In this document: positions 17,163 through 24,369 of the stretch, in pieces
Layout of the letters: the number at the start of each line of letters is the position of its first letter
Numbering within the stretch: position 1 is the first letter of the stretch
NCBI GenBank assembly: GCA_017554335.1
Contig: JAFZIO010000042.1
Location: 62,001 to 126,000 of the forward strand
Source: Bacteroidales bacterium
Lineage (GTDB): Bacteria > Bacteroidota > Bacteroidia > Bacteroidales > UBA932
Direction: 5' to 3'
DNA: 64,000 bases
Made by a program: the position numbers and the translations under genes
Notes under the pieces: model-generated
What the model was told of the DNA's origin: nothing
Seen by the model: only the letters and a program-made list of their open reading frames with translations
Databases searched by the model: none

Positions 17163-18557
17163 ATGCGACGCATCCTGGCCACCGTTTCCGTCTTCCTGCT
17201 CCTGTGCTGCTGCAACAGGATAGACCCCAACTACTTCCCTTCCGACGACAATGCCGAGCACGTGGACTGGGCTTCCGCCCTCGCCTGCGTATTCGACGAC
17301 AGCGTCATCCCGGAAATACACGTCAGCGTCTCCGTGGATGAGTGGAACCGCCTGCTGGCGGAATATGACAAGAACAGCGGCACCAAGGAATACATCTCCT
17401 GCGACGTCCGGCACATCAAGGGAGACGAAAACATACAAATTCCGAATGCCGGCCTGCGCCTTCGCGGCAACACATCCAGACGGCGCCCGGAGGGCCGCAG
17501 CGGCCAGAAGCACCAGAGCGCCAATCCGGACTGGCACCACTGCCATTTCTGCCTCAACTACCACTACTACGAGAAGAACCCCTTCCACACACTCCACGGA
17601 GTGAGGCGGGTCGACCTGAAATGGTTCAAGGACGACCCGGCCTACGTGCGCGAGATGTATTGCTACGACCTTTTCCGCCGCTTCGGAGTCTGGACCGCAG
17701 TCAACGACGTCTACTGCCGCCTGTGGCTCAGGGTCGGCAACGGGGACGAAGCCTACTTCGGGGTGTACGAGATGATGGAGCACATCGACAGGAGCTACCT
17801 GCTGGCCCGGCGCAAGCAATTCGGTTCGGCAGACGGCAACCTGTGGAAATGCAGCCACGGGGCCGACCTTCGCAAGACCAACGCGGATTTCGGAACGGAC
17901 GACAACGGCAAGGAGCATGTCTATGAACTGAAAGAGGGCCCGGAAGGCATTGAAGCCGCCAAAGACCAGCTCGCTAACTTCATAACCAAACTCAACACCC
18001 AGAGCGGCGAAGAATTGTTCAAGTGGCTGGAGTCGGTTATGGATATAGACCTTTTCCTTCGCACTTATGCGGTTAATGTAGCCGTGGGGATGTGGGATGA
18101 TTACTGGAACAATTCCAACAACTATTACCTGTATCTTACTCCGGCGGGCAAAGTCTACTTTATTCCGTTCGATTACGACAACACCATTGGGACCAGCCAT
18201 GTCTGCGGAGTCCAGAAAGACTCCGGCAGGCAGTCACCGCTGCAGTGGGGACAGAACAACAACCCTCTGGTATTGAAGGTTCTGCAAAATCCTGAATGGA
18301 AGAGTAAATACATGTCTTACCTTAAGGAATTATGCGTAGAAGAGAACGGCCTTAACACAGAGCAGGCCGCGGCTCTCCGCATTCGGAAATGGCAGGGAGC
18401 CATAGGGCTGTACGTGCCGAATGATACAGGTGAGGACATGGTCGTAGAAGACAGACCTGCAGACTGGGGCAACCACAAGGAATACCGCCTGTTAAGCGGA
18501 GACAACAACAATTTCTTCCGTATAAAGGCACTCTCCGTGTCTGCGATGTGGCCCTAG
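17163..18557 (+). CDS. CotH-type protein kinase lipoprotein
   Basis: 464 residues; signal peptide with lipobox LLCCC followed by a CotH domain. Family segments: IHVSVSVDEWNRLL, GLRLRGNTS, RRVDLKWFKDD, YFGVYEMMEHIDRSYL, EELFKWLESVMDIDLFLRTYAVN and FIPFDYDNTIG (a DxD metal site). CotH proteins are secreted atypical kinases in spore formers; their substrates in Bacteroidota are unknown. Last gene of the ROK operon. Its stop codon shares the palindrome CTAG (18554-18557) with the stop of the convergent symporter gene. Confidence 0.87.
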   Translation: MRRILATVSVFLLLCCCNRIDPNYFPSDDNAEHVDWASALACVFDDSVIPEIHVSVSVDEWNRLLAEYDKNSGTKEYISCDVRHIKGDENIQIPNAGLRLRGNTSRRRPEGRSGQKHQSANPDWHHCHFCLNYHYYEKNPFHTLHGVRRVDLKWFKDDPAYVREMYCYDLFRRFGVWTAVNDVYCRLWLRVGNGDEAYFGVYEMMEHIDRSYLLARRKQFGSADGNLWKCSHGADLRKTNADFGTDDNGKEHVYELKEGPEGIEAAKDQLANFITKLNTQSGEELFKWLESVMDIDLFLRTYAVNVAVGMWDDYWNNSNNYYLYLTPAGKVYFIPFDYDNTIGTSHVCGVQKDSGRQSPLQWGQNNNPLVLKVLQNPEWKSKYMSYLKELCVEENGLNTEQAAALRIRKWQGAIGLYVPNDTGEDMVVEDRPADWGNHKEYRLLSGDNNNFFRIKALSVSAMWP

Positions 18558-19888
18558 ACGCCCTGCTCGTAATCCCTTAGTATCTTGAAACCCTGCCTGG
18601 AAAGCAGCAGGAGGGCGATTACGTTCACCCAGGCCTGGAGGCCCACCGCAATGTCGCCCAGATCCCAGGTGACGGTGCTTTCATACACGGTTCCCATGAC
18701 TGCCGCGGCCAGCAGCGCTACACGAAGCACATTGATCAGTATCTTCTCCAGCGTGGTGCCTTCGTGCTTGCGGATAAGGAAAAGCAGGCTGGATTCAGCG
18801 TAGTAATAATATGCCATGACCGTGGTGTATACGAAGAACACCATGGCTATGCTGACGAATGCGGAACCGAAGCCAGGGAATACGGTGTCTATCGCCGCCT
18901 GTGTGTATCCGGCGAAGTTGTTTCCCATGTCCTGAGGGGCGGCGATCAGTATCATCAGGGCCGTTGCGGTGCAGACGAAGAGTGTGTCGACGTAGACCGA
19001 GAAGCTCTGGGCGAAGCCCTGCTTGGCCGGGTGGCTCACATCTGCAGACGCCGATACTATGGCTCCGTTGCCCTGGCCGGCCTCGTTCGAGAAGATGCCG
19101 CGCTTCACGCCCATCATGATGGTCGTTCCGAGAGCTCCGCCGCCTATCGCCCCTATTCCGAATGCCCCTTCGAAAATCTGTTTGAAGACTCCGGGTACGG
19201 CTCCAATGTTATGTCCGATGACTATCAGCGATATGATTATATAGCCGAGGGCCATGAACGGAGTGATTATGGAGCACACCCTGGATATGCTTTTGACGCC
19301 GCCGAATATCACTATTGCCAGTATTACGGCCAGACCTATTCCGGCATACAGCGGCGGCACGCTGAAAGCATTGCTCATGGATGATCCTATGCCGTTGGCT
19401 TGTACAGTCACCAGAAGGACGCCGTAGCCTACGACTCCGGCCACGGCGAAGCATATGCCCATCCACTTCTGCTTGAGCCCGCTTTCTATGTATGCGAAGG
19501 GGCCTCCGCGGAACCCGCTCTCGTGCTGGTATCTGTATTTCTGGGCCAGGGACGACTCCATGAATGCGGTGGCGGCGCCGAAAAAGGCTATGAGCCACAT
19601 CCAGAAGACTGAGCCCGGGCCGCCTATGGCTATTGCTGTTGCAACGCCGACTATGTTGCCGGTTCCTATACGGCCGGAAAGCGCCATGCAGAAGGCCTGA
19701 AAAGAAGAAATGCCCTTGCCCTGCCCCGCCTTAACGGCAAAGAGTGACTTGAGCATATCCTTGAAGTGGCGCACCTGCACAAAGCGCGTCCCCACCGTAA
19801 AAAACAGGCCGGCAAAAATCAGGAGCACGATCAGCGGCGCGCTCCATATTATCTTGCTTATCTGCGATACAACTTCTGCGAAACTCAT
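18554..19888 (-). CDS. Sodium/alanine (AGCS family) symporter
   Basis: 444 residues from ATG 19888, with about eleven membrane helices. AGCS signature segments: FMALSGRIGTGNIVGVATAIAIGGPGSVFWMW (in pieces), FMESSLAQKYR, and GIFSNEAGQGNGAIVSASA. It imports alanine or glycine with Na+ across the inner membrane. It stands alone: the convergent CotH gene lies downstream and the IS1595 element starts 38 nt upstream of its ATG, so the insertion may have separated it from its original promoter region. Confidence 0.93.
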   Translation of the reverse strand: MSFAEVVSQISKIIWSAPLIVLLIFAGLFFTVGTRFVQVRHFKDMLKSLFAVKAGQGKGISSFQAFCMALSGRIGTGNIVGVATAIAIGGPGSVFWMWLIAFFGAATAFMESSLAQKYRYQHESGFRGGPFAYIESGLKQKWMGICFAVAGVVGYGVLLVTVQANGIGSSMSNAFSVPPLYAGIGLAVILAIVIFGGVKSISRVCSIITPFMALGYIIISLIVIGHNIGAVPGVFKQIFEGAFGIGAIGGGALGTTIMMGVKRGIFSNEAGQGNGAIVSASADVSHPAKQGFAQSFSVYVDTLFVCTATALMILIAAPQDMGNNFAGYTQAAIDTVFPGFGSAFVSIAMVFFVYTTVMAYYYYAESSLLFLIRKHEGTTLEKILINVLRVALLAAAVMGTVYESTVTWDLGDIAVGLQAWVNVIALLLLSRQGFKILRDYEQGV

Positions 19889-19918
19889 GTTCCGCAATAT
19901 AATGATTTTCCGGGATGA

Positions 19919-19926
19919 AAACAAAA
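19919..19926. repeat. Target-site duplication, left copy
   Basis: AAACAAAA directly abuts the left inverted repeat and is repeated exactly at 22183-22190 after the right one. Eight base pairs is the duplication length known for the IS1595 family. It proves the element ends. Confidence 0.92.
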
Positions 19927-19949
19927 GGGAATTATATACCTGTTGTCCA
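19927..19949 (+). repeat. IS left terminal inverted repeat
   Basis: 23 bp starting GGGAATTATATACCTGTTGT; it is the exact reverse complement of 22160-22182. The likely transposase binding and cleavage end. Confidence 0.92.
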
Positions 19950-20008
19950 TAAAACCAGTGTAATTTCCTGAAAAATAACGCAAAAAACTATAGATTTTTG
20001 TGAAAGAA

Positions 20009-20057
20009 AATCCCAGGTTTAAGGTATAAGTATATAGAAACCTTAAAACTTGGGATT
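20009..20057 (+). promoter_or_regulatory. Hairpin covering the transposase translation start
   Basis: Arms 20009-20025 (AATCCCAGGTTTAAGGT) and 20040-20057 (ACCTTAAAACTTGGGATT) pair with one G/A difference and one extra base; the loop is 14 nt. The right arm ends one base before the transposase ATG, so a transcript entering from outside would bury the ribosome-binding region. Similar structures limit transposase synthesis from read-through transcripts in other IS families. Confidence 0.6.
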
Positions 20058-20058
20058 T

Positions 20059-20988
20059 ATGATTAACTTCGAGCGATTCTCTAATATCTTTGACCTTACC
20101 GATTACTTCGATTCTGAAGCTAAGTGCCGCAAGGCGATTTTCGACTCCAGGTGGAATAAGAAGGACGTTGTTTGTCCGTTCTGTGGGCAGCACCATTGCG
20201 TCAGTCGTACAGACGGTAGGTTCCACTGCCCTGGCTGCAAGGCGAATTTCTCGGTGCTGGTGGGCACTATTTTCGAGAACACGAAAATCTCACTCCGCAA
20301 GTGGTTCATTGCAATGTACCTCATATCCTCCCACAAGAAGGGTATATCTTCTTGCCAGTTGGCACGTGATATCCACGTGACCCAGAAGACCGCCTGGTAC
20401 ATCCTTCATAAGGTTCGTACTCTTTACAGGCAGTATGATGACGTTGCACTTGAAGGTGAAGTGGAGGTTGACGAAATGTACCTTGGTGGGCGCGAAACCA
20501 ATAAGCACGAATCCAAGAAAACCCTTGGAACCCAGGGGCGCAGCACGAAGACCAAGGCTCCTATCTTCGGTATGGTTGCCAGGTACGGTGAGGCACGTGC
20601 TCTTGTGGTTCCCGATACCAGGGCTGTGACCCTGCTGCCTATCATCAAGCAGTTCGTGGCTGACAACACTCATATATTCACTGATGAGCTCAGTGCGTAT
20701 TCTAATCTGGAAGAGGAAGGATATGGTCACAGTGTGATTCGTCACGGGCTTCGTGAGTATTCCAAGGCAGGTGTGACCACCAACACCATCGAAGGTTTCT
20801 GGGCACATTTCAAGAGGTGTATTTTCGGCACCTACCACTTTGTTTCCAAGGTATACCTGCAAAGGTATGTGGATGAGTCCATCTACCGCTACAACACCAG
20901 AAGGATGGGAGAATCTGGAAGGTTTTCCTATATGTTCAAGAAGGCTATGGGGACGTGCTATTACAGTGACGTGAGGATTATGGCGTAA
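20059..20988 (+). CDS. IS1595 family transposase
   Basis: 309 residues from ATG 20059. N-terminal zinc ribbon (CPFCGQHHC and CPGCKANFS), helix-turn-helix (SSCQLARDIHVTQKTAWYILHKV in pieces), then the ISXO2-like DDE domain: first Asp in VEVDEMYLGGRE, second in IFTDELSAYS, third acidic residue in NTIEGFWAHFKR with the following basic residues. The length fits the family and no frameshift or missing motif is seen, so it should be active. A TTG 9 nt upstream is a less likely start. Confidence 0.95.
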   Translation: MINFERFSNIFDLTDYFDSEAKCRKAIFDSRWNKKDVVCPFCGQHHCVSRTDGRFHCPGCKANFSVLVGTIFENTKISLRKWFIAMYLISSHKKGISSCQLARDIHVTQKTAWYILHKVRTLYRQYDDVALEGEVEVDEMYLGGRETNKHESKKTLGTQGRSTKTKAPIFGMVARYGEARALVVPDTRAVTLLPIIKQFVADNTHIFTDELSAYSNLEEEGYGHSVIRHGLREYSKAGVTTNTIEGFWAHFKRCIFGTYHFVSKVYLQRYVDESIYRYNTRRMGESGRFSYMFKKAMGTCYYSDVRIMA

Positions 20989-21033
20989 CGTTTTCTCGTT
21001 TCCCAACTATTTATATAGAAAATATAATTCGTT

Positions 21034-21600
21034 ATGAAACAAATAGTAAAACTAAATGAAGCACAATTAAGGAATGTTGTTGCTGAGTCTGTTAAGAGGG
21101 TGTTGAAAGAGCACAATTTACCTCAATCGTGGTACTATTATTTAGAAAATGAAATAGAAAACTATCAAGGTGAGGCTAAGGGGCCATATGATAGTGAAGC
21201 TGAAGTTCGAGCTGCGGCAGAAGAAGAATTAAAGGCTTATTCAAATAACGAAGGTAACTGGGTTGCAACAATTGGCTCTTGTAATGGTGATATTACAACC
21301 TTTGAACCAAAAGATTGGATATATGCTGATAACTTCATTTATGAATCTGTTTTTTCGCATAAAGAGAATGAATTCGGTAGAGATTATGTGGAAGAAATGA
21401 AACAATGTGCAACAGGAATATTAAATGCACTTGCTGCATTAGAAGATGAAGGGAATAGTAATAGTTATCAAGCAGTACAATACCTTATAAATGGTATTAA
21501 AGAAAAAGTTGGGACACTACAACGTTTAGTACCTTTGATTAGTAAGTACGTTAATCATTCAGAAAACTCCTTGAGAAGACTTGTAATGGGTAAAAACTAA
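21034..21600 (+). CDS. IS cargo protein 1, unknown function, N-terminal helical tag
   Basis: 188 residues, acidic and AT-rich in codon use. The N-terminus (residues 1-27, VKLNEAQLRNVVAESVKRVL) is an amphipathic helix very like the start of the second cargo protein. The rest (WYYYLENEIENYQGEAKG, WIYADNFIYESVF, a helical C-terminus) is not recognised. The start lies 45 nt after the transposase stop with no terminator between them, so it may be co-transcribed. A defence, toxin or target-selection role would be guesswork. Confidence 0.75.
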   Translation: MKQIVKLNEAQLRNVVAESVKRVLKEHNLPQSWYYYLENEIENYQGEAKGPYDSEAEVRAAAEEELKAYSNNEGNWVATIGSCNGDITTFEPKDWIYADNFIYESVFSHKENEFGRDYVEEMKQCATGILNALAALEDEGNSNSYQAVQYLINGIKEKVGTLQRLVPLISKYVNHSENSLRRLVMGKN

Positions 21601-21601
21601 A

Positions 21602-21633
21602 CTTGTTATTCTCGGATTTTTTTAGTATATTTG
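21602..21633 (+). promoter_or_regulatory. Promoter of IS cargo gene 2
   Basis: CTTG at 21602-21605, 20 bp, then TATATTTG at 21626-21633, matching the Bacteroidota -33/-7 consensus. The ATG follows 13 nt later. The promoter begins one base after the stop of cargo gene 1, so cargo gene 2 can be expressed independently of the transposase. Confidence 0.65.
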
Positions 21634-21646
21634 ATAAAACTTGAAT

Positions 21647-22120
21647 ATGACAAAGAAAGAGGTCATAAGAATAAACGAATCTCAATTGAGAGAAATTGTC
21701 AAGGAATCTGTAAAAAAAGTCCTTGACGAAGGCGCCGTTGCCTTGAACTATGAATATGATAATTGCCCTGTTGGAAGGAACACAATCAACGAAATGGCAA
21801 GATTAAACAAGAAAGATGGTTCTCAATCACCTTTTCCTTCCAATAAGTACAAAATATGGGTTCAAGGCGATAATTCGCCGCATAAACCACCTCATATGCA
21901 CGTCTATTTCCCACAAGACGGTTGGCAAATCAAAGTATTTATTGAGAACGGAGAACTATGGGATGTCGTCAGTTATGGTAACAGAGGAAAAAAAGATAGA
22001 TTTGTTGATGTTATCAATATGGTGAAAGAATGGTTTGCGATGCCTACTACAATGCCAGGTCGTGTCGGAACCAATCAACAAGCGGCAGCAAATGAATGGG
22101 ATGCTTGTAATGATGATTAA
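21647..22120 (+). CDS. IS cargo protein 2, DUF4160-like, N-terminal helical tag
   Basis: 157 residues from ATG 21647. Residues about 6-30 (IRINESQLREIVKESVKKVL) repeat the tag of cargo protein 1. The C-terminal half resembles DUF4160: KYKIWVQGDNSPHKPPHMHVYFPQDGWQ (in pieces; the PPHMHV core) followed by KVFIENGELWDVV and a helix (DVINMVKEWF). DUF4160 proteins are often encoded next to DUF2442 genes in toxin-antitoxin-like or regulatory settings, but their function is unknown. It has its own promoter and terminator. Confidence 0.75.
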   Translation: MTKKEVIRINESQLREIVKESVKKVLDEGAVALNYEYDNCPVGRNTINEMARLNKKDGSQSPFPSNKYKIWVQGDNSPHKPPHMHVYFPQDGWQIKVFIENGELWDVVSYGNRGKKDRFVDVINMVKEWFAMPTTMPGRVGTNQQAAANEWDACNDD

Positions 22121-22146
22121 GCCGCAGGATTTTCCTACGGCTTTTC
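22119..22146 (+). terminator. Intrinsic terminator of IS cargo gene 2
   Basis: Stem AGCCGCAGGA / TCCTACGGCT with one C/A mismatch and a short T loop, followed by TTTCTT. It overlaps the stop codon region and closes cargo transcription before the right inverted repeat. Confidence 0.75.
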
Positions 22147-22159
22147 TTATGACTTATTC

Positions 22160-22182
22160 TGGACAACAGGTATATAATTCCC
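22160..22182 (-). repeat. IS right terminal inverted repeat
   Basis: 23 bp, exact reverse complement of 19927-19949, directly followed by the right copy of AAACAAAA. Confidence 0.92.
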
Positions 22183-22190
22183 AAACAAAA
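22183..22190. repeat. Target-site duplication, right copy
   Basis: AAACAAAA, identical to 19919-19926. It is also the T-tract end (minus strand) of the tRNA-Val terminator. Confidence 0.92.
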
Positions 22191-22214
22191 AACGCAGAAC
22201 CCTGAGATTCTGCG
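22185..22214 (-). terminator. Intrinsic terminator of tRNA-Val
   Basis: On the minus strand a stem CGCAGAA (22214 to 22208) and TTCTGCG (22199 to 22193) with an 8-nt loop is followed by TTTTTTGTTT. It starts 8 nt after the tRNA. The IS1595 element inserted in the far end of the T-tract and left the terminator intact. Confidence 0.8.
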
Positions 22215-22221
22215 ATTATTG

Positions 22222-22296
22222 TAGGGACGATCGGATTCGAACCGATGACCTTTTGAATGTGACTCAAACGCTCTAAACCAGCTGAGCTACGCCCCT
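22222..22296 (-). tRNA. tRNA-Val (anticodon CAC)
   Basis: The minus strand folds into a cloverleaf: acceptor AGGGGCG/CGTCCCT (one G-U pair), D arm GCTC...GAGC, anticodon stem TTTGA/TCAAA with loop GTCACAT (anticodon at 22261-22259), T arm ATCGG-TTCGAAT-CCGAT and discriminator A at 22222. CCA is not encoded. Anticodon CAC reads GUG, valine. It has its own promoter and terminator. Confidence 0.93.
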
Positions 22297-22307
22297 GCGT
22301 TTTTGGG

Positions 22308-22338
22308 ATTGCAAATATATGGATTATTTTTTATATTG
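22308..22338 (+). promoter_or_regulatory. Putative sodB promoter overlapping the tRNA promoter
   Basis: ATTG at 22308-22311 and TATATTG at 22332-22338, 20 bp apart, resemble a slightly imperfect -33/-7 pair. The predicted start is near 22344, about 27 nt before the sodB ATG. It overlaps the minus-strand tRNA promoter almost completely. Confidence 0.5.
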
Positions 22339-22342
22339 CAAA
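22312..22342 (-). promoter_or_regulatory. tRNA-Val promoter
   Basis: On the minus strand TTTG (22342 to 22339), 19 bp, TATATTTG (22319 to 22312): an exact match to the Bacteroidota consensus. Transcription should begin near 22306, about ten bases before the mature tRNA end. Confidence 0.8.
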
Positions 22343-22370
22343 AAATTATAACACTACTCAAACCACACAT

Positions 22371-22970
22371 ATGTCAACAGCCAATTATTCTTTTGCCCCC
22401 GTCGGACTGCCTTATGCGCAGGACGCCCTGGCACCCGTCATCAGCGCCGAAACGATTGCCTTCCACTACGGCAAGCATCTTCAGGCCTATATCAACAACC
22501 TCAACGCAGCCCTTCCCGGCAGCGGTTTTGAGGGCAAATCCCTGGAAGAGATTGTGAAAGAATCCCAGGGCGGCATCTTCAATAATGCCGGTCAGGTTCT
22601 CAACCACACTCTGTACTTCACCCAGTTCAAGGCATACGGCTCAGCATCAGAGCCGAAAGGTGCCCTCGCAGATGCAATAATCCGTGACTTCGGCGGCATC
22701 GAGGAGTTCAAGGCCGAGTTCCAGAAGAAAGGCGCCGGCCTCTTCGGCTCCGGCTGGGTATGGCTCGCCTCCGATACTGAAGGCAAGCTCTACATCACCC
22801 AGGAAGCCAACGCCGGCAACCCCGTACGCAGCGGCCTCAACCCTCTCCTGACCTTCGACGTTTGGGAGCACGCTTACTATTTGGATTACCAGAACCGCCG
22901 CCCCGACCATCTGGCAGCCCTCTGGCAGATAGTCGACTGGGACGTGGTCGCCAAGCGCTACGCAAAGTAA
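22371..22970 (+). CDS. sodB: Superoxide dismutase (Fe/Mn family)
   Basis: 199 residues. Family and metal-ligand segments are visible: APVISAETIAFHYGKHLQAYINNLN (His ligand region), GGIFNNAGQVLNHTLYFTQF (second His), GSGWVWLA and LTFDVWEHAYYLDYQNRRPDHL (Asp and His ligands in DVWEHAYY). No signal peptide, so cytosolic. It converts superoxide to hydrogen peroxide and oxygen. The gene is monocistronic with a bidirectional terminator behind it. Confidence 0.96.
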   Translation: MSTANYSFAPVGLPYAQDALAPVISAETIAFHYGKHLQAYINNLNAALPGSGFEGKSLEEIVKESQGGIFNNAGQVLNHTLYFTQFKAYGSASEPKGALADAIIRDFGGIEEFKAEFQKKGAGLFGSGWVWLASDTEGKLYITQEANAGNPVRSGLNPLLTFDVWEHAYYLDYQNRRPDHLAALWQIVDWDVVAKRYAK

Positions 22971-22986
22971 CACAGCGCCTGGAAAA

Positions 22987-23077
22987 ACGTAGCCGGAGGT
23001 ACACGCAACTGTACCTCCGGCTTCATTTTTGGCCTTTTTTGCTGCCGGAGGTCCATCCAGATGTACCTCCGGCTACG
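22987..23077. terminator. Tandem, nearly identical terminator hairpins (bidirectional)
   Basis: Hairpin 1: AGCCGGAGGTACA (22991-23003) pairs perfectly with 23010-23022 and is followed by TCATTTTT; on the minus strand it is followed by CGTTTTTCC. Hairpin 2: GCCGGAGGTCCA (23044-23055) with TGTACCTCCGGC (23062-23073), using the same arm sequence. The outermost CGTAGCC (22988-22994) and GGCTACG (23071-23077) also pair. It separates the convergent sodB and phosphatase genes. Confidence 0.7.
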
Positions 23078-23085
23078 CTAATCAA

Positions 23086-24357
23086 CTACTCAAGCATATT
23101 CTGCCTGAACTTCACTATGTCGCTCTCCTTTATACCGATCTCGATAAGGTACTTCTGGACGCAGTCCTTGAAGGGCAGGTAACTGCCGTCGTCCTGCTTG
23201 CCGTATGCCCAGATGAACTTGGCGGCACCGTCGTAATCTATGCCGTTGAGGCGGGTCATACGAGTCTTCTCGCCTTCGGATACGCTGTAACCGTGGGGAG
23301 CGAACTGGGTAAGCTCGTATTCCTTGGATATTTCGCCCTCGTCGACACCCAGGATACCCAGGGTCAGCATGGACACGGTTCCGGTACGGTCGCGGCCGAG
23401 CGAGCAGTGGAAGTACACCGGCTTGCCCTGGTCCACGCAATCGAAGATGAACTGCATGCACTGGCGGGTCTTCTCCTTATCGTCGCGGAGCATCTGTGCA
23501 TAGCCTTCCTCGATAATAGGAGACAGGAAGATGGCATCCGTGAACGGAGTGGCGCCGAGGTGGTCGCTCTTGCCGCGAAGGTCGAGTTCGGCCAGGATGC
23601 CCTCCCTGCGGGCCTCCTGCTTGCCGATATTGCTGATCTTGTCGGGCCTGCCGCCCCTGTAGACCTTGCGGTACTTGACGGTCTTGCCGTCTTTGGTCTT
23701 CCAGCCGCCGAGGTCACGGACGTTACGTACACCCGAGGCGCTGCCGGGTTTGAAAGTAAGGTGGTGCAGATGTCCGTAAGTCTCGAACTTGCCGCTGGTA
23801 ACCACGGTTGAGCCGTTCTTGACCTCATAATTGTACTGTGCGTTAGGACGGAGGTTGTTGATGGCCCAGTAGCCGAAAGACACATCGGGATCCGGGTTGG
23901 GATCGAGAGTATAGGTGGCGCTCCAGTCCCCTTCCCAAAGCTTTGCGGTGTACTCGGAGCTCTGGGTGTCTTTGGGCCATCTGATGGTGAAGGTCGGGGA
24001 GATATCTTCCTTGCCCGGAGAAATAAGAAGCCTGGTCTTGGCCTCGCCGGTATCTTCATCTACATACGGCTGCTTCAGGAAATCGGCTTCCTCGCCTCTC
24101 TTCATGGCGGAATAGCTGTAATCCCTTTCCGGATAAGTAATGGTGGTTATGAACTTCTCGATTATCTCGTTGGTCACGAGAATACGGTCTCCGTTCTTAA
24201 CCTCTGCGGGAACCAGCTCGTCGGGACTGGGCTCGTCGGGATCTACAACGGGAGTATCCGGATTGTCCGGGGTATCCGGATTATCGGGCTCGGGCTGCTC
24301 GCACATTACCATGAAAGGCACGAGCAGAGCGAGGAAAAAATAACTTATCTTCTTCAT
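23086..24357 (-). CDS. Secreted tyrosine/dual-specificity phosphatase-like lipoprotein 1
   Basis: 423 residues from ATG 24357. Lipobox-type signal MVMC, then a Pro/Asp-rich tether (QPEPDNPDTPDNPDTP), a domain of unknown type (about 55-125), a fibronectin-like strand-rich domain (about 125-205) and a Y_phosphatase3-like domain (about 210-423) with NVRDLGGW, YRGGRPDK, LDLRG and the active-site loop HCSLGRDRTG (CX5R). Such outer-surface phosphatases act on phosphorylated sugars, lipids or proteins; the substrate is unknown. Last gene of the minus arm of the PUL and paralogous to 24370-25905 and to the C-terminus of 61984-64000. Confidence 0.85.
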   Translation of the reverse strand: MKKISYFFLALLVPFMVMCEQPEPDNPDTPDNPDTPVVDPDEPSPDELVPAEVKNGDRILVTNEIIEKFITTITYPERDYSYSAMKRGEEADFLKQPYVDEDTGEAKTRLLISPGKEDISPTFTIRWPKDTQSSEYTAKLWEGDWSATYTLDPNPDPDVSFGYWAINNLRPNAQYNYEVKNGSTVVTSGKFETYGHLHHLTFKPGSASGVRNVRDLGGWKTKDGKTVKYRKVYRGGRPDKISNIGKQEARREGILAELDLRGKSDHLGATPFTDAIFLSPIIEEGYAQMLRDDKEKTRQCMQFIFDCVDQGKPVYFHCSLGRDRTGTVSMLTLGILGVDEGEISKEYELTQFAPHGYSVSEGEKTRMTRLNGIDYDGAAKFIWAYGKQDDGSYLPFKDCVQKYLIEIGIKESDIVKFRQNMLE

Positions 24358-24369
24358 AATCAAAGTATT

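Larger units (their letters stand above)
19927..22182 (+). mobile_element. Complete IS1595-family element with two cargo genes
   Basis: 2,256 bp bounded by perfect 23-bp inverted repeats (19927-19949 and 22160-22182, beginning GGGAATTATATACC) and the 8-bp duplication AAACAAAA. It contains an intact transposase and two downstream cargo genes of much lower GC than the host. Cargo in this family is known for some subgroups such as ISNwi1 and ISPna2. The target was the T-tract end of the terminator behind tRNA-Val. Intact ends, duplication and transposase suggest recent movement. Confidence 0.93.

Noticed and set aside
15114..18200. Long open frame on the minus strand across the AmgK, MurU and CotH genes
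   Set aside because: It mirrors the codon bias of the real plus-strand genes, has no recognisable domain and no signal or start context. The plus-strand genes have clear family motifs.
21034..22120. Toxin-antitoxin pair call for the IS cargo genes
   Set aside because: No toxin or antitoxin fold is recognised, the second gene has its own promoter, and both have the same N-terminal tag; the evidence is too thin for the call.
22191..22296. Site-specific integration of an island at the tRNA gene
   Set aside because: The tRNA 3' end is not duplicated. The insertion has IS1595 ends and an 8-bp target duplication in the terminator, so it is ordinary transposition.
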